DNA of 64,000 nt, taken from Diospyros lotus. Its lineage: Eukaryota > Streptophyta > Magnoliopsida > Ericales > Ebenaceae. The position numbers were made by a program, and so were the translations under genes. Below the pieces are notes generated by a model, which saw only the letters and a program-made list of their open reading frames with translations, searched no databases and had not been told where the DNA came from. The DNA lies in contig NC_068349.1 in NCBI RefSeq assembly GCF_014633365.1, positions 38,083,192 to 38,147,191 on the forward strand, written 5' to 3'. Positions 11,289 to 23,820 of this stretch are shown here, piece by piece (position 1 is the first letter of the stretch; each line of letters starts with the position of its first letter).

Positions 11289-12294
11289 TGATATCCCCTC
11301 CAAACTTGGAGAATCACAAGACCTAAAAGAGTTGCAAGATATGGACATGAAGCCCAAAGGCCCAGCGGGTTATAGGAGACCAAGGAAACAAGCCGATGGA
11401 GCAAGAGGTCGAGCCGAGACCAAGGGGGGAGGACCTACTCGATTATGCCGAGTGGGTACAACACTGCTTTTGTTTTTTGGACATAACTTTCACATATGAG
11501 CTCTGATTAAGATGATTCAAAGTCCTATGGAAAGATAAGAGAATTATCTACAATTTTTGTGTTTTGAGTTTTAAGAGATTCGAGTTGAATCGGGTATAAA
11601 TTTGATGCACCTGCACTGTTAAGCCTCAGAGTCAAGTATTGAAGGAAGATGGACCCGAACCAAGGCAAAAGCCAAAAAGAAGGCATGAATGAGTGGCCCC
11701 CCACTCGGTCATGGTTGAGTGGGCTTAGGCCAAACTCTCATCTTTTCCCTCTCAGATGGGCCGCGAAATCATCGAAATAGGCCGTGAGATTCTCGGCCCG
11801 ATTCTCGAACGTCTTCTTTCTCTCCTCCGCTATAAATATGAGACCATGCCTTCATCACAAGGTACACAATTTTGAGTAATTGAAGTACAATTTTCTCATT
11901 TTCTCTCGAGATCTAACTTAAGCATCGGAGGGTTTGCGCGGGGACCCCCACCCGCGTCCTAACGGTGCTCTCGTTTTGTAGGCCACACGTCATCTTAAGG
12001 TTACTCGGTCAATAAAGGCCACTCATCATCCTCAGGTCACTCGGTCAACAAAGGCCACTCGTCATCCTTAGGTCACTCGGTCAACAAAGGCCACTCGTCG
12101 CCCTCAGGCCACCAGATCATTTTAGGCCACTAGATTATCAGCCTAATCAGACCATCAGCTCTATCAGATTATCAGATATGGACCTCTACCAAATCCAATT
12201 GTTCGTTAAGATTCTTATCGGTGAAGACAAGACTCCCAAGACTCTTGCGTATATCCGCAATTAAAAAATAGATTGTTGTATTTTGGCAACAACA
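11289..12294 (+). repeat. 5' LTR of TR-GAG-like element
   Basis: The LTR starts TGATATCCCC and ends GGCAACAACA. It contains a TATA box, GCTATAAATATGAG, near 11829 and a 36-bp tandem repeat (GGCCACTCGTCATCC…) starting at 11981. It is about 100 bp shorter than its partner at 24059-25162, partly from repeat copy number, and has many substitutions, so the element is not recent. Confidence 0.85.
11981..12136 (+). repeat. 36-bp tandem repeat inside 5' LTR
   Basis: GGCCAC recurs at 11981, 12017, 12053, 12089 and 12125, an exact 36-bp period, each unit carrying 'ggtcactcggtcaacaaa' variants. The corresponding array in the other LTR begins at 24788 and is longer. Confidence 0.85.
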
Positions 12295-12295
12295 A

Positions 12296-12312
12296 TTGGC
12301 GCCGTCTGTGGG
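12296..12312 (+). other. primer-binding site of TR-GAG-like element
   Basis: TGGCGCCGTCTGTGGG follows the LTR end after a short AT spacer. TGGCGCC is the complement of a tRNA 3' GGCGCCA end. I do not assign the tRNA. Confidence 0.6.
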
Positions 12313-12340
12313 AAACGTAAGATAAAAAGTCAACTTAAGA

Positions 12341-13589
12341 ATGGCAAACACCCATGGACACCAACGAACTCTTTCTCAAGGCGTAGAAACACGCCTACCA
12401 CCACGGAGCGCTCAGCAATAAGGAGCGCCTCCCATTATTCCCAATTCTCACCCACGAGGAGGTGATCGCTCCGTTTCCCCCAGCCAGCAGGTGGGGAACC
12501 AATCAGTCCCACCTCTACTTAACATCGGCTCAGGGCCACTTCCTACTGATCAAGCTAGGACTTCACAACAACCACCGCGTACGGTCCCATGGGAAGAATA
12601 TGAAGCATTGAGACAGCAACACGTTAAGGGAATGAAGGCACTTCGAGACATGACTGGTATACTCCAAGGTATGATGCCTAGAGGGATGTTGCTCGATACT
12701 TTGAAAAAGTTTATGCCACCACCTAAGCCTCAGCCTGAGGCGAGAGCTGATTCCTATCAAGAGGCTACTCCCGATTCTCATTCCCGATCCACTCCTCGTC
12801 GGGAGGATAGATCACCACCACCAAGGAAGAATCCTCACGCCATGCCCCGAGGAAAGAAGAGCCCACGAAAGGAAAACAGGGTTAGAAATGCCCAAAAACG
12901 GAGATAGCATGAAACTGGGGCTGGCACGCCAACAAGACATGATAACCAAATAATAGCAAGTATACGAGATGACATGAAAAGGGTAGTTGAAGAAGTACTT
13001 GAATGAAAGAAATTGATCTCAGCCACGGTGGAGCAACAACGCAGAAAATGTCCATTTACTACAGATTTATTGGAGAAGCCACTGCCTAGAAAATTCAAGA
13101 TGCCTCAAATCACCCCCTATTCCAGCAAGGATGATCCCTATGATCACATTCAAAGCTATGAGTCGTTGATGATATTGCACGGATGGGACGATGACATAAT
13201 GTGCCGAGCTTTCTCCTTAACTCTGTTAGGGCATGCCTGGACATGGTTCAACAGTTTACCTGAGGCCTTTATCTCTTCATTCAATCAGCTTAGAACGAAT
13301 TTTGTTAAGGCATTTATGATTAATAGTCGAAGAAAAAAGGACGCCACATACTTGCTCAGTATTCGATAGGGGAACAAAGAAACTCTGCGTCAGTATGTGG
13401 ATAGATTTTGGAACGCCACCCTCGAAGTTCAAGATTTACCAATTGCAATGGCAGTATCTGTTATGTTACACAGAACACGACTAACTCCCTTACAAGAATC
13501 ATTATCTTTGGACCCACCAACATCCCTAGCAGATTTGTTTACTAGAGCAAATAAATACGTGCTCCATACGGAAGTTATGAGAGCTGTAG
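12341..13589 (+). pseudogene. gag N-terminal and retrotrans_gag domain, degenerate
   Basis: From ATG at 12341 (MANTHGHQRTLSQG) a gag protein can be followed through several in-frame stops. A basic, Pro-rich linker spans about 12780-12910. A capsid-type domain at 13080-13590 contains ITPYSSKDDPYDHIQSYES, then LLGHAWTWFNSLP, FVKAFM and RQYVDRF, the hallmarks of plant Retrotrans_gag. A TAG at about 13366 sits where GNKE is normally preceded by Gln (CAG to TAG). The coding sequence is cut at 13589 by the LARD and resumes at 22175. In the cell it would have formed virus-like particles; it is now dead. Confidence 0.75.
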
Positions 13590-16251
13590 TGTAAGCACCC
13601 CCGCCCGGATATCCCCAACCAACTGGACTACCCGAACGGGAGCGCCTACGGGAGGAGAAAAGTAATAAACACGAGACAAAGACCACCCCGGCATGCATAC
13701 GCGAAAATAAGAACAACGGAAGCAAAGCTCAAGACATGCATGCACTATGGGTACCCCGCTAACACAGCGGTCACAAGATAAATAAATAAACACAGACTCC
13801 TGTGCCGACATACACAAGACTCGAGAAAACACCTGGCACAGTACAAAATAATAGAGTAAATTCTACTTAGACATCAGAGTGGATAGGGATTGACGAGACT
13901 GCCTGTACACCACACCGACTCTGCCGTTAAAGCTGACTCCCTTGCCCTGGCCCACGCCGCCACTACCTGGAATGATGGAAAGCAAGGTGAGTCGAGAGAC
14001 TCAGCAAGCATAAGGAAGAAAAGGCTGAAGGCTACACAAAACCAGAAATCTCACCCCAGAATAAACCCCCAGGCACACACAAGCCATGAGACGCTACAAC
14101 ACAACAGCTCAATAGCATAACAAAATAAAAGCACATACCGGTCCTTGGGGCCCACACAAGACACACGGCACCCAAGTCCCATACCAACCTGCCGCTGCCC
14201 TGAAAGGCAACAAATGTCCCCACAAACCTGCGCGCGCTGTCCCAGGCCGGTACTCCCGTCACCTGTATCCGTCGGTACTCCCGACAACCGAGCCAAAGGC
14301 TCCCTCGGAACGGTACTCCCGTCCGAGAACTAAATACTACCAGTATCCATGCAATGCACATAGAAATGCAATGGCGTAGTGAGCATCAACGTGATACAAG
14401 GCGCCCATACATCCAGGCATCAGGCCATGCTCCGCCCACATAGTAAACCACACGCCATGCATATGCTCGCGCTGGATGCAACCTAACCAAACTAGAATGT
14501 CCGTGTCCAAGCATTCTCAATAAATGGATATCCCAATACGCATCCCGTACCCATGTGCATATCAAATCATGAACAGTAATACAATGTATCTAATCATGCA
14601 GTAAATCACATACCGGCAGAGCTAGTCAGCAGTGCCCGGCACCGGTCAACGGTCAGTGACAAGGAGTGTCCACCCGACGGTCCACATCAGGGTCGTACAA
14701 TAGTCTACCCCAACATCACCAACAACCGACCCCTGCCCCACTGCTCAATAGCTCTAACCGAACCATAAATAAATCTGAGAAAAACTGTAAGTAAGCCCGC
14801 ACGACTAGGAACCTAGTTCCCCAACTGGGTTCAGCATCATTCCGAAAGGAATGGGGGCGGTACAAACCCCCTTAGGCTCACAACGAATAAAATTATAGAA
14901 GCCTCAGATTTAATTTAAATTAAAACAAATGAATAATAGTTCAACCAATAAGGCAAGGTGCCGAATTAAAGTAAGGGAGGTGATAAAATACAGGAAATTA
15001 CGGGGTCTTCCACGGGAATAAAAGATCAGGAAGAGAGGGTTAAGAGCTTGCCTTTACACGGCCGTTTCTTCTCTTTCTTGCACTCCCGCTGCGAAGTAAA
15101 ACGTTTAATAGCGATTAATAAATCCATGGCTCGCATTAATTAAATCTAACCGCGTAATATAATTCGTTTAGCCGTTTAAAATCCCACGTAAGCGCACCAC
15201 AATTAAAATCTCAACGAGTCTCGTATTTATTTTAAATTAATTCACACTATTAAAATCCTCGAAGCCAGCTTAATAAATTAAATTTAAATCAAACGACCCA
15301 AAATTCTATAATTAATAAACGAGCCGAAACAGACGAAGGGAGGTCAAATAATTTGATAACGAAAGTAACGACGAGGTGGGTGAAAAGAACTTGCCTTAAC
15401 AGAGATATCCTTAGGCTCGTTTCGACTCAACACGGTAAAATTTATACAAACTGCAATATCCCAATTAATTGCTAAATTTAACAAAATTGGACGCAAAATG
15501 AAATTCTGACCGTACAGAATATTAATTACTAGCTGCTCTACATACCTGGGTAATTAAAACTTGAATTAAACTTGAATTAATCTGGATTTAAGCACCAAAA
15601 TAATCCATTTTCACGTTCACGCGAGCACTGGAATTTCTGCAATTGCTCACTGTTCGAACCAGCATGAAAAATGCCCGATTTGGGCTTTAAAAAGAGGCAA
15701 AAAGCAACGGCTGAGGCGCGGCCACGTGGCAGCACGCGGGTGGCCGCTGGAGTCCACCGCCATAGACGAAACGGCGTCGTTTTTGGACGCCTGGGCTGAA
15801 TTAAAATCGGCCGAATTTCACTGCCTCGCGCGCATGCTCGCCCGCGGATTCGATCCCGCGCCTCGCCCACGGCTGCCCTCGCGCGCGACCGCTCGCGCCC
15901 GCGCCCGCCTTTACCCCTATAGTGCCCCCCATTAAATTTAAAGGGGTCTTCGGCCCCTTTTGCGGAAAATGCGCCAGGCCCCTTCCAACTTCCTTTAATT
16001 GCACTAACGCCCACTTAATTAATTACATTAACTCCCGAAATTTTTGAAAATCCCACTATTGAATTTCTTTTAATTTTACTGTAATTCCAGAAATTCCTAA
16101 TACAAATTAATTAATTATTTAATTTCTTATTTCCTTAAAATCACATAATTAAATTTTATTAAATCACAACAAATTATTTTAATATTTTCTTTAAATTATA
16201 TTATCACACTGCATCAATAATTAATTTAATTCTTAATCATGGGTCACTACA
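13590..16251 (-). repeat. 3' LTR of LARD (left copy)
   Basis: It reads TGTAAGCACC…CACTACA on the + strand. It carries three copies of GGTACTCCCG near 14250-14320, a CATTCC-GAAA-GGAATG hairpin at 14838-14853 and a GC-rich block at 15700-15930. The short open frames inside occur identically in the other LTR and show no protein motif. Confidence 0.9.
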
Positions 16252-16272
16252 AATCCTCCCCCCCTAAAAGAA
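16252..16272 (-). other. polypurine tract of LARD
   Basis: The + strand shows AATCCTCCCCCCCTAAAAG adjoining the LTR, a purine run on the element's own strand. Beside it lies the inverted repeat AATTTCG-AGGA-CGAAATT (near 16270-16288), shared with the Tekay-like element. Confidence 0.8.
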
Positions 16273-19200
16273 TTTCGTCCTCGAAATTCGTGCTTAATCC
16301 ATCTCCTCAAGATACGCTTACACCGCTCGTGATATTATCCAACATCACTTCTAGGACATTCCATATCATTATTTTCCAGTTTCCATGAGCCCAAGTCTAC
16401 TACGTATCCTACGGGACTTAATACCTAGCACATCTCCCCAATCCATCACCTCGCTTGAACCACGTTGTGACCACTAATACCTTAACCGACTTAAGGAACG
16501 TCATCCCTCATATTACAGATAACAACAAGGTTCACCTAGAACAACATCATAATCCCATCGTTCCTCAAGGCTAACTCACATATCAACCTAAAGGCAACCT
16601 CAAAATTCAGAGATATTAAATCTCAATGATTAACTAGTTTGCAACACAAACCTCAATGCAACTGCAGCTAACTTTAAGTGCATTCAGAACGATAGGAATG
16701 GGGCCATCCTCTTGCATGTCGAGAAGCTAATACTCGCTAACGTGACCTAAACCTGCCACGTACTTATGATCCATAGGAGCGTGGAAACAACACGACATGC
16801 TCAATCAAGGATTCAATAGCAATGTCCTTTAGTCTGACTTTTTCAACTGATTCGTAACCAAATACATAGCATTTTCTCGGCAGTACTTTCTCTCATAATT
16901 TACCGTGAATGCTCGGGGTCCTGTCAATAAATAGGGGTAATCATTTAGTCAGAACTATCAAGGGATATACAGTCTCCCCTCAATACATCCCGATATCTAA
17001 AATGTCACCAGATGGTCTCCCTTCCTTAAAGAATCGATATGCCCAATTGTGGATCCCTCCTACGGCTCATTCGATAACTACCAATGCTCCACCTTGGCCT
17101 CCAAACCTCTGTTCATCAAGCTATGGCGGTTGTTTACAGTTACTCGCTTTGTGACCTCTTTCTGGTCAAACCAAAAGCAAACGATCATCGAACCTACAAC
17201 CGTCCCCCCTATCTGCAAACAATTCATCTCATATGGCCCAACTGGCCACACAAATAGCAGACAGATCGATGAAACTGGGACGACCCACGGTGATCCTTTC
17301 CCTCACGGTCTGCACCTCAGGAGTCCAATCCCAACCCCACCGATAGCTAAACTCGTACAACATTAACAAGACCAAAGGTAATTTCTAACCAAAGATACTT
17401 GGGATGCTCAAGCCATACGGTCCATAAGTGTCACCAGTATGTTAGCCACCTCAAACATCATCAGATGGACTATTTTACCCTAAACCAAGTAACAGGGTAA
17501 GGATGGTCTTCCCATTTTATACACGACTATCCTTATTCATCCTCAAATCCTTTATTATTTTATTCTATCCTCACCTTCAAAACACAAATGCACCCTAGGG
17601 AACATCCTTAATCAAGCTGGATCATTAACGAACCCAGACAGCAATCCATTCTAGTCTTGGTCTCCAGTTTAAAGGGTAACCTTTCCCAGACATGCTCTTG
17701 AGTATACTCTCATGTTTCGACATACTCTCTATATCTCGGCCTCAAACTTATCATAAATACTTTTGCACCAGGCACACATCTCGGTACCTGCGGGTCTACC
17801 ATTAACCATCGAACTCCTCTAGCACATTCCCACATGGTGGGACCTTTCCATATCACTCCTAGCAAGATCCAATCATGGACCTCCAGCTTACATGCTACCA
17901 CGACCTCATTTCCCATGAAATTGACGCAAGACTTTTGCAGGGCATCGACAACGCCTGACGAGACCAAGGAAACTTCAGACCTCTATCTTTGTCGCCGGTC
18001 TTAACCAATCCCTAAATACTACAAAGTCATCAGTCAGCCCCAAATGGCTTGGCCACAAACTCAAAGCGGTCATACGAGTACGACAAGCAATCATTAGAAA
18101 ACACCTCGGAGTTAGCCCAACAAATCATCTACTTGGGATAAAGAATGTTTATACCTCAAGGCTGCTCGGTTCAATTGTAGGGTCAATCCCTTACTAAGGA
18201 AACCTTCTTGGTAAATCTCCAAGAAAATCCAGAGTATCCTTAGCTCACTAACAACCAAGAAGGAATCCAGCCAAACACACCCTTATCATGAGCAACGTAC
18301 GCCCTAAATGCAGCTTTAATAGTACCCTTAATTACCTTTCTTAGACAAGGTATGTGCTATCTCTAATCCGCATCACCAATAGACAATGATTAGGGACCCA
18401 ACAAGTCCACCACAAGTCAGGCGTCTGGTCCACTCGGCCTTAGCGAAAACAGTTCGCAACGAACACATCTGATTTGTAATTTCCTTCCCATTGCTACAGA
18501 TGGCAGATACTGAGCTCCCAGCAAAGAGACCGACAGATAGGAAGAGAACTGGTGTCCGTTGGCCACCGGCCAACAGCTCCCTCACCCACAGTCGACTACC
18601 TGCTGTGCCTCGCTACTGCCTCACCCATTTCCTTATAGTTGTCCATCAGTACACATGCATACGCACCTACCAATAAAAGTGACTTGGCAAGTCATGATAA
18701 CATCATACATCACGTCCCATCACACGTGATCTTACACCTTAACCATTTTCATAAAATGTTTATATCCGATCACACCTTACTGTTATTGTCATACAAACTA
18801 AAGCTTGTTGCGCCCAGATCCATACCAGGTGAACATCATGGGATATAACTCCACACACATAGTTTCCTTAGGCAGATAACCCATGTCCTAACTCGTTCCC
18901 AGACACGCCTCACGAGCATGTACCATGTCCAATCAAAACTTTATATAATAAAGATTACATCCACCACAACATCCAAAGGAAACTACATACATGAACTCTA
19001 TTTACAGACAACTTCCTATCACCTTTTCTTGCTAACCTAGGCTTGCTCCCACTAGGTGGTGCTCATCGTGTCCCTTTTTGCTCGGGATGTAGCCTCATCT
19101 GCTAGGCTCAGCAATCCCTCGCTGCTTCCAACACTAAAGTTGGGTCCAATGAATTCATCTCTCAGGTGAGCAGAACTCTACACTGCAGCCTCTGCTGTAC

Positions 19201-19496
19201 GACCAGCAAACGATACACGTTGTGTTCCGAAATTAGTTGGGTCCCAAATCTCTACTTGTCACTCTACAGTACAGGCAAACTGATCATAATGGACCCGAAG
19301 TGTCACATTCTCCATAACAATCTGAGTGAGTTGCCTCCATCTCTCTTTCATATACTTTCTCACGAAAAGCACTTGCTTTTCGGAGTATCTTAGTAGGTAC
19401 TCATATCCGGCTACTAAAGACAAGCTAGACACCTCTCTAACTCTACCCGACAACCTTGGTGTACAGGAACTCGTCCCACAAAACTGACTCAACTAC
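16273..19496 (-). other. non-coding internal region of LARD
   Basis: About 3.2 kb without a long frame on either strand. The longest minus-strand frames are about 70-85 codons (17967-17710, 19492-19259) and show no retroviral motif. One next to the primer-binding site could be a remnant of gag, but I cannot show it. The base composition is higher in GC than the surrounding AT-rich DNA. Confidence 0.65.
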
Positions 19497-19508
19497 GCTC
19501 TGATACCA
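19497..19508 (-). other. primer-binding site of LARD (tRNA-iMet type)
   Basis: The minus strand reads TGGTATCAGAGC, complementary to the 3' end of plant initiator tRNA-Met, four bases from the 5' LTR edge at 19513. Confidence 0.85.
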
Positions 19509-19512
19509 ATAT

Positions 19513-22174
19513 TGTAAGCACCCCCGCCCGGATATCCCCAACCAACTGGACTACCCGAACGGGAGCGCCTACGGGAGGAGAAAAGTAATAAACACGAGAC
19601 AAAGACCACCCCGGCATGCATACGCGAAAATAAGAACAACGGAAGCAAAGCTCAAGACATGCATGCACTATGGGTACCCCGCTAACACAGCGGTCACAAG
19701 ATAAATAAATAAACACAGACTCCTGTGCCGACATACACAAGACTCGAGAAAACACCTGGCACAGTACAAAATAATAGAGTAAATTCTACTTAGACATCAG
19801 AGTGGATAGGGATTGACGAGACTGCCTGTACACCACACCGACTCTGCCGTTAAAGCTGACTCCCTTGCCCTGGCCCACGCCGCCACTACCTGGAATGATG
19901 GAAAGCAAGGTGAGTCGAGAGACTCAGCAAGCATAAGGAAGAAAAGGCTGAAGGCTACACAAAACCAGAAATCTCACCCCAGAATAAACCCCCAGGCACA
20001 CACAAGCCATGAGACGCTACAACACAACAGCTCAATAGCATAACAAAATAAAAGCACATACCGGTCCTTGGGGCCCACACAAGACACACGGCACCCAAGT
20101 CCCATACCAACCCGCCGCTGCCCTGAAAGGCAACAAATGTCCCCACAAACCTGCGCGCGCTGTCCCAGGCCGGTACTCCCGTCACCTGTATCCGTCGGTA
20201 CTCCCGACAACCGAGCCAAAGGCTCCCTCGGAACGGTACTCCCGTCCGAGAACTAAATACTACCAGTATCCATGCAATGCACATAGAAATGCAATGGCGT
20301 AGTGAGCATCAACGTGATACAAGGCGCCCATACATCCAGGCATCAGGCCATGCTCCGCCCACATAGTAAACCACACGCCATGCATATGCTCGCGCTGGAT
20401 GCAACCTAACCAAACTAGAATGTCCGTGTCCAAGCATTCTCAATAAATGGATATCCCAATACGCATCCCGTACCCATGTGCATATCAAATCATGAACAGT
20501 AATACAATGTATCTAATCATGCAGTAAATCACATACCGGCAGAGCTAGTCAGCAGTGCCCGGCACCGGTCAACGGTCAGTGACAAGGAGTGTCCACCCGA
20601 CGGTCCACATCAGGGTCGTACAATAGTCTACCCCAACATCACCAACAACCGACCCCTGCCCCACTGCTCAATAGCTCTAACCGAACCATAAATAAATCTG
20701 AGAAAAACTGTAAGTAAGCCCGCACGACTAGGAACCTAGTTCCCCAACTGGGTTCAGCATCATTCCGAAAGGAATGGGGGCGGTACAAACCCCCTTAGGC
20801 TCACAACGAATAAAATTATAGAAGCCTCAGATTTAATTTAAATTAAAACAAATGAATAATAGTTCAACCAATAAGGCAAGGTGCCGAATTAAAGTAAGGG
20901 AGGTGATAAAATACAGGAAATTACGGGGTCTTCCACGGGAATAAAAGATCAGGAAGAGAGGGTTAAGAGCTTGCCTTTACACGGCCGTTTCTTCTCTTTC
21001 TTGCACTCCCGCTGCGAAGTAAAACGTTTAATAGCGATTAATAAATCCATGGCTCGCATTAATTAAATCTAACCGCGTAATATAATTCGTTTAGCCGTTT
21101 AAAATCCCACGTAAGCGCACCACAATTAAAATCTCAACGAGTCTCGTATTTATTTTAAATTAATTCACACTATTAAAATCCTCGAAGCCAGCTTAATAAA
21201 TTAAATTTAAATCAAACGACCCAAAATTCTATAATTAATAAACGAGCCGAAACAGACGAAGGGAGGTCAAATAATTTGATAACGAAAGTAACGACGAGGT
21301 GGGTGAAAAGAACTTGCCTTAACAGAGATATCCTTAGGCTCGTTTCGACTCAACACGGTAAAATTTATACAAACTGCAATATCCCAATTAATTGCTAAAT
21401 TTAACAAAATTGGACGCAAAATGAAATTCTGACCGTACAGAATATTAATTACTAGCTGCTCTACATACCTGGGTAATTAAAACTTGAATTAAACTTGAAT
21501 TAATCTGGATTTAAGCACCAAAATAATCCATTTTCACGTTCACGCGAGCACTGGAATTTCTGCAATTGCTCACTGTTCGAACCAGCATGAAAAATGCCCG
21601 ATTTGGGCTTTAAAAAGAGGCAAAAAGCAACGGCTGAGGCGCGGCCACGTGGCAGCACGCGGGTGGCCGCTGGAGTCCACCGCCATAGACGAAACGGCGT
21701 CGTTTTTGGACGCCTGGGCTGAATTAAAATCGGCCGAATTTCACTGCCTCGCGCGCATGCTCGCCCGCGGATTCGATCCCGCGCCTCGCCCACGGCTGCC
21801 CTCGCGCGCGACCGCTCGCGCCCGCGCCCGCCTTTACCCCTATAGTGCCCCCCATTAAATTTAAAGGGGTCTTCGGCCCCTTTTGCGGAAAATGCGCCAG
21901 GCCCCTTCCAACTTCCTTTAATTGCACTAACGCCCACTTAATTAATTACATTAACTCCCGAAATTTTTGAAAATCCCACTATTGAATTTCTTTTAATTTT
22001 ACTGTAATTCCAGAAATTCCTAATACAAATTAATTAATTATTTAATTTCTTATTTCCTTAAAATCACATAATTAAATTTTATTAAATCACAACAAATTAT
22101 TTTAATATTTTCTTTAAATTATATTATCACACTGCATCAATAATTAATTTAATTCTTAATCATGGGTCACTACA
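19513..22174 (-). repeat. 5' LTR of LARD (right copy)
   Basis: Same length as the left copy and almost identical; offset is exactly 5923 bases throughout. It ends CACTACA at 22174, followed by the TSD TGTAG. Confidence 0.9.
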
Positions 22175-22690
22175 TGTAGGTGGGAATGAGGGTTGAGAGC
22201 GAAAAAGGAAGGAAAGCGATATTGAAGAGGACTCCAGGCGGGTTAGGGGATCAGATATACCTCAGCCCTAATTCCACCATTACACCAAACCTCTCCAACC
22301 TCGGTCAACCATACTTGGAGCCATCGAAGGGTCAGGTCTCATTAGACTCCTGAAAAAGGTTGACCATCCCATGGGGAAGAATAAAGAAGAATATTGTAGA
22401 TATCACAGAACTCGTTGTCATTACACTGACCAGTGCCGGGAGTTAAGAGATCAGATTGAGATGCTAGTTCATGAATGACATCTTCAAAGGTACGTACAGG
22501 TCAAAGATAGTGAGCCTCAAAGAGGAGAAGATAGATAGGAAGAACGGGGGAGATCAAATAAGAGATGTCAAGAGAGAGAAAGGGATTACGGAGAGAATCC
22601 ACCTCTAGACAATGAACCAGTTCATAAGCCCATACATGTCATCTCGGGCGGTGAAACTATGGCAGGGGACTCCTCCTATTCCATCAAGAC
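22175..22690 (+). pseudogene. gag C-terminal region of TR-GAG-like element
   Basis: The region continues gag from 13589. It encodes EEYCRYHRTRCHYTDQCREL followed by RDQIEML and HLQRYVQ, the plant gag pattern 'CRFHRxHGHxTEEC…LIxRGxL' of Tat-like elements, and ends near PIHVISGG. A TGA sits where the family has Arg-Gly (VHE*HLQ), consistent with CGA to TGA. Protease and polymerase coding, which would follow, are absent. Confidence 0.7.
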
Positions 22691-22944
22691 AAGCCACGAA
22701 AAGACATGCCCTTAGAAGAAGGCAGTCAGCCACCATTAATGCTGTCAAAGAGAAAACTGGGAGCAAAATTCAAACACATTGAAGAGAGCCTATGTTAAAG
22801 AACGAGAAACTAAACATTTCGTGCTCAGAGGCAACAATAAGACCCAAAATGAAACAGTGGATGTACTCACTTATTTCAAAAAATGTAAGCGTTTTCATTA
22901 CACATTGATTTGTGAAAGTTTGTTTGCTATACTCTGCTTACAAG

Positions 22945-23820
22945 AAAAACGAACTCAAGCCCGTTGCCCCGCTCACGGCTTGGCAACGAGGGAAAAACAA
23001 ACTCAAGCCCGTTGCCCTGCTCATGGCCCAACAATGAGGGAAAAATAAACTCAAGCCCGTTGCCCCACTCACGACTCAGTAATGAGGGAAAAACAAACTC
23101 AAGCCCATTGCCCCACTCACGACTTGGCAATGAGGTAAAAGTACATCCAAGCCCGTTGTCCCGCTTATAGCCCGACAACGAGGTAAAAGTACATTCAAAC
23201 CCATTGCCCCGCTCACGGCCCGGCAATGAGGTAAAAGTACACTCAAACCCGTTGCCCCGCTCACGACCCGGCAACGAGGGAAAAATAAACTCAAACCCAT
23301 TGCCCCACTTATAGCCCGATAATGAGGTAAAAGTACATCCAAGCCTGTTGTCCTGCTTATAGCCCGGCAACGAGAGAAAAGTACATTCAAACCCATTGCC
23401 CCACTCACGACCCGACAATGAGGTAAAAGTACATTCAAACTCATTGTCCTGCTTATAGCCCGACAATGAGGTAAAAGTACACTCAAGCTTGTTGTCTCGC
23501 TTATAGCCCAGCAACAAGATAAAAGTACACTCAAGCCCGTTGCCCCGCTCACGGCCCGACAACGAGAGAAAAATAAACTCAAACCTATTGCCCTGCTCAC
23601 GACCTGGCAATGAGGTAAAAGTACACTCAACCCCGTTGCCCTGCTCACGGCCCGGTAACGAGGGAAAAACGAACTCAAGCCTGTTACCCTGCTCACAGCT
23701 CGGCAACGAGGGAAAAATAAACTCAAGCCCATTTCCCCTCTCACGGCCCGAAAACAAAGGAAAAGAAAGTGCAAACCTATTGTCCTATGCACAACACCAT
23801 AATTGGGAGCAGAATTAAAC
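22945..23820 (+). repeat. 48-bp minisatellite in 3' region of TR-GAG-like element
   Basis: The core 'aaactcaagcccgttgcccc' recurs at 22954, 23002, 23050 and 23098 and onward with a 48-bp period, about 17-18 units with point variants (aaataaactc versus aaagtacatc). Because 48 is a multiple of 3, several frames on both strands are open through it by chance of periodicity. Decay starts after about 23760. Confidence 0.92.

Larger units (their letters stand above)
13590..22174 (-). mobile_element. young coding-free LTR retrotransposon (LARD-type)
   Basis: The two LTRs are both exactly 2662 bp (13590-16251 and 19513-22174). The perfect TSD TGTAG is at 13585-13589 and 22175-22179. The iMet-type primer-binding site (GCTCTGATACCA on the + strand, 19497-19508) lies next to the right LTR and the polypurine tract next to the left LTR, so the element runs on the minus strand. 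The 3261-bp internal region has no gag or pol motif that I can recognise. Comparing the LTRs by eye, I found one substitution (14190 versus 20113). This is a recent insertion of a non-autonomous element that must have used proteins supplied in trans. Confidence 0.88.

Noticed and set aside
13890..16014. Short open frames inside the LARD LTRs, repeated at 19813-21937
   Set aside because: They are identical in both LTRs because the LTRs are identical, not because of selection. They have no motif and overlap on both strands in a GC-rich block.
22945..23820. CRISPR-like array
   Set aside because: The units are contiguous 48-bp tandem copies without unique spacers, in a plant retrotransposon.
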